Part shown: piece by piece, positions 54,216-61,692 of the stretch
Layout: each line of letters starts with the position of its first letter
Position numbering within the stretch: position 1 is the first letter of the stretch
Source of the DNA: Aliiglaciecola sp. LCG003
GTDB taxonomy: Bacteria > Pseudomonadota > Gammaproteobacteria > Enterobacterales > Alteromonadaceae
DNA: 64,000 nt
Assembly (NCBI RefSeq): GCF_030316135.1
Contig: NZ_CP128185.1
Coordinates: 2,852,001 to 2,916,000, forward strand
Direction: 5' to 3'
The notes under the pieces: model-generated
Database searches by the model: none
Told to the model about the DNA's origin: nothing
The model's input: only the letters and a program-made list of their open reading frames with translations
Made by a program: the position numbers and the translations under genes

Positions 54216-55013
54216 TTAATTTTTTAACAATGAATGTAACAATATTGGCCATTTGCTGAGGGCATACTGGATGTCCTTAGCTGCCACTTTAAGCAATGGA
54301 AGACGCGTTCTGACAAGTTCATCTTGCGCGATTCTTGATGCGCCAGTAGAACAATTTATTGCAGCCAAGACATTACCGTTGTCATCGAAAACCGGAACAG
54401 CTACTGAAACCAGGCCATAATCTAATTCATTCAAGACTGAACAATAACCTTTCTTTTTTATGTCAATAAGCTGCTGTTTGAGTGTGTCTTTTGACGTAAC
54501 AGTAAGATCTGTAAAGCGCTTCAATTCAGCACGCTCAAAATATTCGACAGCTCTGGTTTCCGTCATGTAAGCAAGTAACACTTTTCCCATTGATGTTGCG
54601 TGGGCGGGAAATCGAGTGCCCACTCCAGCATTCAATCTTATATGTCGATTTGTTGGAATATGGGCTAAATACAATATGTCTTCGCCAGATAGGACTGAAA
54701 TTGAAGAGCTATCTCCAGTTTCATCCCGAACTCTTTGCAAATGCTCACCTACAACTGAGTCAATACTGGCAGAAGCTAAAAATGCGGAACCAAAAACCAA
54801 TACTTCAGGCGTTAAAAGAAACTTTTTCCCCACCTTTACAACATAACCGAGTTCAACAAAGGTATTTAAGCACCTTCTAGCTACCGCCGGACTCAAATTT
54901 GTAGCAGCCGCCACCTCGCTAAGTTGCATTTCGGGTTGAGACTTATTGAATGAGCGCAGCACAGTCAAGCCTCGTTCTAGTGTTGTTAAGTATTCAGGGT
55001 TTTTCTCTTTCAA
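54216..55013 (-). CDS. IclR-family transcriptional regulator
   Basis: A 265-residue IclR protein: N-terminal winged helix (about 10-70: LERGLTVLRSFNKSQPEMQLSEVAAATNLSPAVARRCLNTFVELGYV) and effector domain (about 85-260: GTRFPAHATSMGKVLLAYM, LDYGLVSVAVPVFDDNGNVLAAINCSTG). IclR regulators of aromatic catabolism (PcaR, PobR, CatR types) have this layout. The start appears to be TTG 55013. It lies 82 bases after the CoA-transferase gene on the same strand, and two operator-like repeats flank the pair. Confidence 0.92.
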   Translation of the reverse strand: MKEKNPEYLTTLERGLTVLRSFNKSQPEMQLSEVAAATNLSPAVARRCLNTFVELGYVVKVGKKFLLTPEVLVFGSAFLASASIDSVVGEHLQRVRDETGDSSSISVLSGEDILYLAHIPTNRHIRLNAGVGTRFPAHATSMGKVLLAYMTETRAVEYFERAELKRFTDLTVTSKDTLKQQLIDIKKKGYCSVLNELDYGLVSVAVPVFDDNGNVLAAINCSTGASRIAQDELVRTRLPLLKVAAKDIQYALSKWPILLHSLLKN

Positions 55014-55095
55014 AATATTGTATTAACCTTTCCAATCATTAATGCACAGCACTATAGCAAAATTGAATTGCAAGGCAATTTATTCAATATTCAAA

Positions 55096-56220
55096 TTAGC
55101 CATTAAACTCCTGGCCATTGTGTTCCCCTAGTACCGGAGGGGCTAAAACGTCTAGATTCGCCTCGCCATTAAAGCGTAAGGGCGATCTAACGGTTTTAAA
55201 AATACCCTTCTGTGGGTGCTCAGTTTGCACACATAGATTCATATGGATTGCTTGTGGTGTTTCCAGCGCTTCCTTGGAATTTAGGACAAGTGAATGAGGT
55301 ACTTCAATTTCTACCAGCCTCTCACACCAATATGACGACGGTTTTGCAAGAAATAATGGCTTGAGAAACTCAACCACTTTATCATAGTTCTCTATACGAG
55401 ACTCTCTACTTGCGAACTCAGACCGACTTAACATATTTGGATGGCCCACAGCCTCTGCTAGACCCGTCCAAAATTTTGTTGGTGATGACATGTGTAAGGC
55501 GATCCAACGTTTATCTTTACATTCAAACACGTAGGATTGGGATACATTAGGTCTACTTTCTGGTCCCATGATTAAATCTGCGGAAAGGTAATGGGTAAAG
55601 TCATCCAAATTAAAGTGGCTCATTGCTTCCAACATCGAAATCTCGACTAAGCAGCTTTCATTTGACTTTTGCCGCGCAAACAATGCTGCCAAAATCCCTT
55701 GTGATGCATAAAAGCCTGTGATTGCGTCAGCAATGGCAGGACCAACAACCCGAGGGTTGGCAGGATTGAGTAATAAACGAAGAAATCCAGTTGCGGCTTG
55801 AGCTACAGTATCAAAAGCAGGTTTCAATGCGTCAGGTCCATCAGGACCAAACCCTGAAATTGAGCAGTAAACTAATTTGGGATTTATTTGTTTTAAGCGT
55901 TCATAGTCAACTCTGAGTTTCTTGGCGACGCCGGGGCGAAAATTTTCGATAAATACATCAGCTTGTCTAATTAGCTTATCGAATTCTTCAAGATCTGAGT
56001 CAGACTTTGTGTTGAGTTCAACACTACGTTTATTGCGGTTATAGGTTTGAAAATGAGGGCTATACAACTCGCCGTTAAAAGCTCTGAAGGGGTCCCCAAT
56101 TTCCGGCCTTTCAACTTTAATTACATCCGCACCAAGGTCTGCTAAAAACATACCAGCGGCAGGCCCAGTGATGAACGTTCCCATTTCAACGACATTTACA
56201 TCCGATAGCATTTTAAACAT
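55096..56220 (-). CDS. family III (CaiB/BaiF) acyl-CoA transferase
   Basis: A 374-residue CoA-transferase behind GAGGA. N-terminal VEMGTFITGPAAGMFLADLGADVIKVE and FIENFRPGVAKKLRVDYE, and the catalytic Asp in GPAIADAITGFYAS (D165), are all present. It transfers CoA from a donor such as succinyl-CoA to a carboxylic acid. The likely acceptor is the di- or tricarboxylate that the divergently encoded lyase later cleaves. Expressed from the operator-bearing region at 56221-56419. Confidence 0.9.
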   Translation of the reverse strand: MFKMLSDVNVVEMGTFITGPAAGMFLADLGADVIKVERPEIGDPFRAFNGELYSPHFQTYNRNKRSVELNTKSDSDLEEFDKLIRQADVFIENFRPGVAKKLRVDYERLKQINPKLVYCSISGFGPDGPDALKPAFDTVAQAATGFLRLLLNPANPRVVGPAIADAITGFYASQGILAALFARQKSNESCLVEISMLEAMSHFNLDDFTHYLSADLIMGPESRPNVSQSYVFECKDKRWIALHMSSPTKFWTGLAEAVGHPNMLSRSEFASRESRIENYDKVVEFLKPLFLAKPSSYWCERLVEIEVPHSLVLNSKEALETPQAIHMNLCVQTEHPQKGIFKTVRSPLRFNGEANLDVLAPPVLGEHNGQEFNG

Positions 56221-56310
56221 GTTTGAGTCCTCAGTGTTATGTTATTCATTAAATAATCTTATTACTTGAAGAGACTACTCCCTTTACTTACTACGGATAA
56301 TGATATATCT

Positions 56311-56342
56311 TTCGATTATCGAAAACAAGTTCGTTAGTCGAA
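56311..56342. promoter_or_regulatory. 32-bp inverted repeat, probable IclR operator between CoA-transferase and lyase genes
   Basis: TTCGATTATCGAA, 6 bases (AACAAG), then TTCGTTAGTCGAA: 11 of 13 inverted matches, and 29 of 32 bases identical to the site at 54103. It lies 91 bases upstream of the CoA-transferase start and 77 bases before the lyase start, able to control both divergent promoters. Confidence 0.82.
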
Positions 56343-56419
56343 TTAACCAAATTAGTGATTTCAACAAATACTAAGCCCAGCAGAAATTAAAGTGAACTTC
56401 AAAATAGCGAGAAGCAGCA

Positions 56420-57208
56420 ATGAGAATTGGAAAGCAAGATAATGCATATACTAGCATTTGTACTTCTACTGCCGAAAATATTACAGTCCGTGGTTATGAT
56501 CTTTGTGACGATATAATTGGGGAAATAGATTTCACCGCATATTTTTGGCTATTAGTTTGTGGAAAGTTACCTGATGAAAATCAAAAATATTTTGCTAATG
56601 TGGTGCTAGCTTCAATAGCTGAACACGGCCTTGTGCCCAGTGTAGTGGCAGCTAGGATGACATTAGCAGCGGCGCCAGAGGCTTTTCAAGGCGCAGTTTC
56701 CGCCGGACTCAATGGCTGCGGCTCAGTAGTGCTTGGTAGCGCAGAAGTTACTGGTCGTTTTCTATCCGAAATTGTTAATGAGGCTCAAACAGATGACCTC
56801 GAAAAGGTTGTACACAAAGCGCTGCTTCAATTAAAGGAGCAGAGCCGTAGAGCTCCAGGGTTTGGTCATCCACTCCACTCTTCTGGGGATCCCCGGGCAA
56901 ACCTTATCCTCAAACTTGCCAAGGAAAAACAGGTAGAAGGCCCTTACATTGAGGCACTTTATGAGATTCATAAGCTTATCCCTAGTGTGTTTGGAAAATC
57001 ACTACCTATAAATGTCAATGGTGCGATTCCTGCAGTTATGCTCGACGTCGGTTTTCCCCTGAGCGCATTGAAAGGTATCTCTTTGCTTGCCAGAACCGCG
57101 AGCTTAGTGGCTCATTTGGAAGAAGAAAATCGTAATCCGATTGGGTTTATCTTATCAGGCAAAGCCGCTGAACATATTCAATACAATGGACAATTAAAGA
57201 AACCCTAA
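56420..57208 (+). CDS. citryl-CoA lyase-like enzyme (citrate synthase fold)
   Basis: A 262-residue protein, far shorter than citrate synthase but the size of citryl-CoA lyases and of the C-terminal domain of ATP-citrate lyase. It has family motifs [16 protein letters not shown] (His at about 150), [16 protein letters not shown] (about 198-213, with the catalytic acidic residue) and [14 protein letters not shown] (about 223-236). It should cleave a citryl-CoA-like or citramalyl-CoA-like thioester to acetyl-CoA and a 2-oxo acid. It heads a probable operon with wrbA and the leuCD-like genes. Confidence 0.85.
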   Translation: MRIGKQDNAYTSICTSTAENITVRGYDLCDDIIGEIDFTAYFWLLVCGKLPDENQKYFANVVLASIAEHGLVPSVVAARMTLAAAPEAFQGAVSAGLNGCGSVVLGSAEVTGRFLSEIVNEAQTDDLEKVVHKALLQLKEQSRRAPGFGHPLHSSGDPRANLILKLAKEKQVEGPYIEALYEIHKLIPSVFGKSLPINVNGAIPAVMLDVGFPLSALKGISLLARTASLVAHLEEENRNPIGFILSGKAAEHIQYNGQLKKP

Positions 57209-57228
57209 CAGCAACTGGAGTATCAATA

Positions 57229-57834
57229 GTGAAAACACTAATTTTATATTATTCAACTTATGGACACATTGAGGCTATGGCCCAGGCAATAGCAGAAGGA
57301 GCTCGCTCAGTACCCGGCTCCGAAGTAATAATAAAAAGAGTGCCTGAGTTAATGCCGGAGGCAGTAGCAAAATCGTCAGGTGCCAAGCTTGATCAAGCAG
57401 CTCCAATTGCCAGCGTAGATGAACTTCCCGAATACGACGCAATTATTATCGGCACTCCTACTCGATATGGAAGAATGGCAGCTCAAATGGCTAACTTTCT
57501 AGATCAAACGGGCGGTTTATGGTTTCAGAATGCTTTAGTCGGAAAAGTTGGTAGTGTATTTACCTCTACAGCAAGCCAACATGGCGGTCAAGAAACGACT
57601 CTGATCTCAACTATAGTTAATCTGCTCCACTTGGGAATGACTATTGTCGGTGCACCATATACAGAAAAAAGACTAACTCAAATAGATGAAGTAATGGGAG
57701 GCACTCCTTATGGTTCATCCACTATAGCAGGTGGCGACGGGAGCAGGATGCCTTCTGAAAATGACCTTGAAATTGCCAAAAGTCATGGCCGCCATGTTGC
57801 GTCAGTTACCATGTCAATTGTAAAAGGTCGCTAG
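57229..57834 (+). CDS. wrbA: NAD(P)H:quinone oxidoreductase, WrbA family
   Basis: A 201-residue flavodoxin-like protein starting at GTG 57229 behind CTGGAG. It has the FMN phosphate loop [13 protein letters not shown] (about 6-18), [13 protein letters not shown] (about 78-90) and [14 protein letters not shown] (about 111-124). It performs two-electron reduction of quinones. In a catabolic island it probably detoxifies or reduces a benzoquinone intermediate, as PnpB-type enzymes do. It lies 20 bases after the lyase gene. Confidence 0.93.
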   Translation: MKTLILYYSTYGHIEAMAQAIAEGARSVPGSEVIIKRVPELMPEAVAKSSGAKLDQAAPIASVDELPEYDAIIIGTPTRYGRMAAQMANFLDQTGGLWFQNALVGKVGSVFTSTASQHGGQETTLISTIVNLLHLGMTIVGAPYTEKRLTQIDEVMGGTPYGSSTIAGGDGSRMPSENDLEIAKSHGRHVASVTMSIVKGR

Positions 57835-57947
57835 TCTCAATATTCCATTCAAAAAGACGTGACCAGCAACCTGAAATTTATGAATTACCATGACTTCAAA
57901 TCCTGGTCCCTACCTTTATTTCTGGCATTTAATTTGGGATATAATGA

Positions 57948-59363
57948 ATGAATTCAGCAAAAACAATGTATGAAAAAATATGGGACACACACATTGTTGC
58001 ATCCCACAATGCAGAAGCAATACTCTACATAGACCTACACTTAATTCATGAAGTTACTTCACCGCAAGCATTCGAAGGTCTTAGAGATAAAGGCAGATCC
58101 ATTCGAAGGCCTAACTTAACGATTGCAACTATGGATCATAGCATTCCAACTACATCAGCTTCGCTGGAAGATTGCTCACCTGAGAATAAAGCTCAACTAA
58201 CAATGCTAGAGTACAATTGCCAACAGGCAGACGTAACACTATTCCCATTAGGCCACCCTAAACAGGGCATAGTGCATGTAATTGCTCCAGAGCAAGGATT
58301 AATCCTTCCGGGAATGACTGTCGTTTGTGGAGATTCCCACACATCTACTCATGGTGCTTTTGGTGCGCTAGCCTTTGGCATTGGTACCTCTCAAGTTGAA
58401 CATGTTTTGGCCACCCAAAGCATTCGACTTTTAAAGTCCAAAACTTTGAAGATTACATACACTGGTAAAAGAGGAACCTTTATTTCTGCTAAAGACGTGA
58501 TTCTTTATACTTTGGGTATAATTGGTAACAATGGCGCTACCGGATATGTCATTGAGTACTCAGGAGAAATAATTGAACAAATGAGCATGGAAGAACGTTT
58601 GACTATGTGTAACATGTCCATAGAAGCTGGTGCCAAAAGTAGCCTCATCGCGCCGGACTGCAAGACCTTTGCTTACATCAGAAAGGCACTTCCGTTAATA
58701 TCAGATCGTGACTGGGAGCAAAAAATAGCACAATGGTCTTTACTAAAAAGTGACAGCAACGCTGTGTTTGATAGGCACATCAGCATTGATATCAGTGGGG
58801 TCACTCCACAAGTTACTTGGGGCACCAACCCTTCGCAAGTTATTGGGGTTGATGGGTACGTACCGGATCCTTCGGTAAATCAAACTAATGAGAAAATAAA
58901 AGAAGCCAAAGACGCGTTAAACTATATGAATCTTAGTATTGATTCAAAACTAGACCGAACAACCGTCGACCATGTGTTTATTGGTTCATGCACAAACAGT
59001 CGTATCGAAGACTTAAGAGAAGCAGCTAAGATTGCAAGCCTTGGCAAAGTCGTTTCTTCTGTAAAGGCTATTGTTGTACCAGGATCCGTAGCTGTCCGGG
59101 AACAAGCAGAAAAGGAAGGATTAAAGGAGATTTTCGAATCTGCCGGTTTCCAATGGCGCCACCCCGGATGCTCCATGTGTCTAGGTATGAATGATGATGC
59201 CCTGAAGCCGGGAAATCGCTGTGCATCGACAAGCAATAGAAATTTCGAAGGCAGGCAAGGCAGAGGAGCAAGAACACATTTGATGAGCCCCGCAATGGCA
59301 GCTGCAGCAGCAATTACGGGAAAGATTACTGATGTCAGACTACTGGTAGAGGAGAATACTTAA
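57948..59363 (+). CDS. leuC: LeuC-type hydro-lyase large subunit (isopropylmalate dehydratase family)
   Basis: A 471-residue aconitase-superfamily protein colinear with E. coli LeuC over its whole length. The [4Fe-4S] cysteines are in VFIGSCTNSRIEDL and PGCSMCLGMNDD. ASTSNRNFEGRQGRGARTHL binds substrate carboxylates. In leucine biosynthesis it isomerises isopropylmalate, but here leuA and leuB are absent and CoA-transferase and lyase genes are adjacent. A paralogue acting on citramalate, citraconate or another branched acid is plausible. Its last base overlaps the start of the small-subunit gene. Confidence 0.93.
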   Translation: MNSAKTMYEKIWDTHIVASHNAEAILYIDLHLIHEVTSPQAFEGLRDKGRSIRRPNLTIATMDHSIPTTSASLEDCSPENKAQLTMLEYNCQQADVTLFPLGHPKQGIVHVIAPEQGLILPGMTVVCGDSHTSTHGAFGALAFGIGTSQVEHVLATQSIRLLKSKTLKITYTGKRGTFISAKDVILYTLGIIGNNGATGYVIEYSGEIIEQMSMEERLTMCNMSIEAGAKSSLIAPDCKTFAYIRKALPLISDRDWEQKIAQWSLLKSDSNAVFDRHISIDISGVTPQVTWGTNPSQVIGVDGYVPDPSVNQTNEKIKEAKDALNYMNLSIDSKLDRTTVDHVFIGSCTNSRIEDLREAAKIASLGKVVSSVKAIVVPGSVAVREQAEKEGLKEIFESAGFQWRHPGCSMCLGMNDDALKPGNRCASTSNRNFEGRQGRGARTHLMSPAMAAAAAITGKITDVRLLVEENT

Positions 59364-59956
59364 TGGCCTATTTCAATATAGAAAGTACAGCCATTCCCTT
59401 AGATTCATCGAATATCGATACTGACCAAATAATTCCAAAGCAATTTATGTCTAGTACTAGCCGCAGTGGTTACGGAAAAAACTTATTTTTCAATAATCGT
59501 TATATCGATGGCGACTACTCAAAGCCTAACAGCAACTTCATACTTAATTCACCATTTCTTAAAGAGTCACAAATTTTGCTTAGTCGAGAAAATTTCGGCT
59601 GTGGTTCGAGCAGAGAGCATGCACAATGGGCGCTCAGAGGTTTCGGTATAAGAGCAATCATTGCCGTTAGTTTCGCTGATATTTTCTATCAAAACTGTAT
59701 TTATAACCAAATTCTGCCGATTTCATTAAACGCGAGTGACATAGATGTACTTATTCAATACTACAAATCCTATTGTGGAAATGTTTTCGTAAGCTTGCAA
59801 GAACAGTCGGTCAAACTTCCCGTTGGAAATTACGTTCAATTTCAGATATCACCAGAAGATAAAGATATTTTATTAAATAATCTAGATTCAATTTCAATAA
59901 CAGAAAAATACCAAACAGATATATGCCGATTCGAGAAATTAAAACCGGTAGGATAA
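59363..59956 (+). CDS. leuD: LeuD-type hydro-lyase small subunit
   Basis: A 197-residue swivelling-domain subunit with the motifs IDTDQIIPKQFM, ENFGCGSSREHAQWALRGFG and SFADIFYQNCIYNQILPI. The region that in LeuD determines substrate fit (SRSGYGKNLFF, about 32-42) resembles isopropylmalate enzymes. Starts on the last base of the leuC stop (TAATG), so the two are coupled. AT-richer in codon use than the ribosomal genes of the window. Confidence 0.92.
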   Translation: MAYFNIESTAIPLDSSNIDTDQIIPKQFMSSTSRSGYGKNLFFNNRYIDGDYSKPNSNFILNSPFLKESQILLSRENFGCGSSREHAQWALRGFGIRAIIAVSFADIFYQNCIYNQILPISLNASDIDVLIQYYKSYCGNVFVSLQEQSVKLPVGNYVQFQISPEDKDILLNNLDSISITEKYQTDICRFEKLKPVG

Positions 59957-59977
59957 TTAATACTTGACCACTACACA

Positions 59978-60820
59978 ATGAAATTGTTACCCGTTATTGG
60001 ATTTGTAAGTGTCACTCTGACGTCAAGTTTTGTGTTAGCTGATAATATGTCACATTCGAGTGACGAAAACGCAGTTGAAAAACAGCGCGCTATGTTACAA
60101 AAAAACACTCACAACAAAGGATTCGGCCCACAATCGCCAAGAGATATCGACGCTGTTTCTGGTAACAACAAACGCATATTTTCTGCTGCTCCAGACTACA
60201 CTCAAATGAATCTATGTAACATACACTTTCACAAATCTGCTGAGCATAAAGGCGGCGAGTTTAGCAAAGATGCTGGAAATGGAACTCTTGTAGGTTTTGA
60301 CTACAGTGGCCAGCTAAGTCAGGCAGAGATTGCGCCTATTTCACAGCCAGTATGCCAAAAAGGACATAGCAGTTTGTCGCCCGGCGATACTATTGAAGTC
60401 CACTACGTACACAGTTCTGCACAGGTTAAGCCCGGCCATACTTTAAAAGCTTGTTTGAGTGAATCCTTTATCAACCCACAATTACGGGTTGAAACTCAAG
60501 TCTATGTGGTAGTGAATGATCAACAGGCAGGTGATTTTGGCAAGCTTACTGACTTTGAGTTAAAAGATGGTTTATATCAATCTAAGAACATTCCTAACGA
60601 TACCGGTACTCCGATTGAGTATGCTGGCTCGACGACAGGCCCCGATTACAATGAAAAGGCTTCGCCAATTCAAGTCACTTGGAGCGTGCGCCCTCAAGTT
60701 GCAAAGGTAAATATTGAATCAGTTGGAAATTGGTGTGAAGGAAATGAGTTCAAAGAAGATCATGCACATGGTGTGAGAAATCTTGTGATCAACCCTGATC
60801 TTTTATCGGTTATTGAATAA
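59978..60820 (+). CDS. periplasmic delta-class carbonic anhydrase
   Basis: A 280-residue protein with a signal peptide (about 1-21, ending VLA). CNIHFHKSAEHKGGEF (about 80-95) and DTIEVHYVHSSAQV (about 137-150) are the signature blocks of delta-class carbonic anhydrases known from diatoms and some marine bacteria. Candidate zinc ligands are H83, H85 and H142 or H145; C80 and C126 may bridge. It interconverts CO2 and bicarbonate in the periplasm. It lies 21 bases after leuD on the same strand, probably in the same operon. Confidence 0.85.
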   Translation: MKLLPVIGFVSVTLTSSFVLADNMSHSSDENAVEKQRAMLQKNTHNKGFGPQSPRDIDAVSGNNKRIFSAAPDYTQMNLCNIHFHKSAEHKGGEFSKDAGNGTLVGFDYSGQLSQAEIAPISQPVCQKGHSSLSPGDTIEVHYVHSSAQVKPGHTLKACLSESFINPQLRVETQVYVVVNDQQAGDFGKLTDFELKDGLYQSKNIPNDTGTPIEYAGSTTGPDYNEKASPIQVTWSVRPQVAKVNIESVGNWCEGNEFKEDHAHGVRNLVINPDLLSVIE

Positions 60821-60897
60821 TAACTAGCATTCAAGTTGTTCGCAGGGATTAAGTCACTTAAGCATCTGCGATGCTAGCTGTGCATTATTTAGAAAGC

Positions 60898-60934
60898 AAA
60901 AAGCCGCTTTAAATTTAATTTAAGCGGCTTTTTT
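60898..60934. terminator. bidirectional terminator between the carbonic anhydrase and cold-shock genes
   Basis: AAAAAGCCGCTTAAA-type arms pair over about 13 bp around an AT-rich loop: AAAGCCGCTT to the left and AAGCGGCTTT to the right, with A and T runs at both ends. It lies 77 bases after the carbonic anhydrase and 66 bases after the cold-shock gene end. Confidence 0.9.
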
Positions 60935-61000
60935 CATCTGTGAAATGCACATCCGCAGATTAGACTATTGTAATCAGCCAACAGATTGATTAACAGGACA

Positions 61001-61219
61001 CTAATTGGTTTCAATACACACTATATTTTCGGCCTGCGGACCTTTTTTGCCTTCGCCAAGTGTAAACTCAACCTTTTGCCCATCAGCAAGGGTTTTATAA
61101 CCTTCACTGACAATAGCACTAAAATGGGCGAATACATCCGGTCCAGAAGCTTGCTCAATAAAACCAAACCCCATAGACTCGTTAAACCATTTAACCGTAC
61201 CGGTTACAGTATTAGACAT
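61001..61219 (-). CDS. CspA-family cold-shock protein
   Basis: A 72-residue single cold-shock domain: [17 protein letters not shown] (RNP1 GFGFI), DVFAHFSAI (RNP2) and [19 protein letters not shown]. It binds single-stranded nucleic acid. An AGGAT-like site lies ahead of the ATG. The stretch behind it (61220-61692) is long enough for the usual structured cold-shock leader. Confidence 0.95.
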   Translation of the reverse strand: MSNTVTGTVKWFNESMGFGFIEQASGPDVFAHFSAIVSEGYKTLADGQKVEFTLGEGKKGPQAENIVCIETN

Positions 61220-61692
61220 AAAAATTATCCTAAAAAAACTAAAAATGCGCCTTATCGACGACCTTTGAGCGGGAAGAAAACGTAGATTTAGATTGAACCG
61301 AACGAAGGATTAAGAATAAAACTGCGAATGCACATAAATAAAACATGACTTTCTCACAAGCCGCCCACCAAAATACCACTGACACTGGCAAATAGCGAAT
61401 TTTTATGTGCACCCATTTAGTGACTAGATAACCGCCAAATCAACTCATAAATTTACTACCATTAGCCTATTTTAACGCGATATATCAAAGTTTTAGCCGG
61501 TTGATATAATTCCTCCCATGGCTATCAAAAAATATAAATTGATACTATACTTTTTCGCTATAAGATTGGGTTGCCCTGTTGGTCGGTTATTAGCTATTGG
61601 TTTAGGGCCAAACTAAACCATTCAGCTTCAGACAATGGCATTTTCTCACCGCCATTTTTATCACCTATTATGTAGGTTGGTACAAGGATTAA
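61220..61692. other. 473-bp divergent intergenic stretch
   Basis: No gene seen. It should contain the long 5' leader of the cold-shock gene on the minus side and the promoter of the sensor kinase on the plus side (TTGATA near 61538 with TATAAG about 20 bases on, weak). No repeat or RNA motif was recognised. Confidence 0.4.

Noticed and set aside
57948-59956. Part of a normal leucine biosynthesis operon
   Set aside because: No leuA or leuB is adjacent and the flanking genes are catabolic. It cannot be excluded fully because the rest of the genome is not visible.
60986-61285. A 99-residue frame opposite the cold-shock gene
   Set aside because: It is antisense to a clear cold-shock protein and extends over its leader. 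No start signal or family resemblance.
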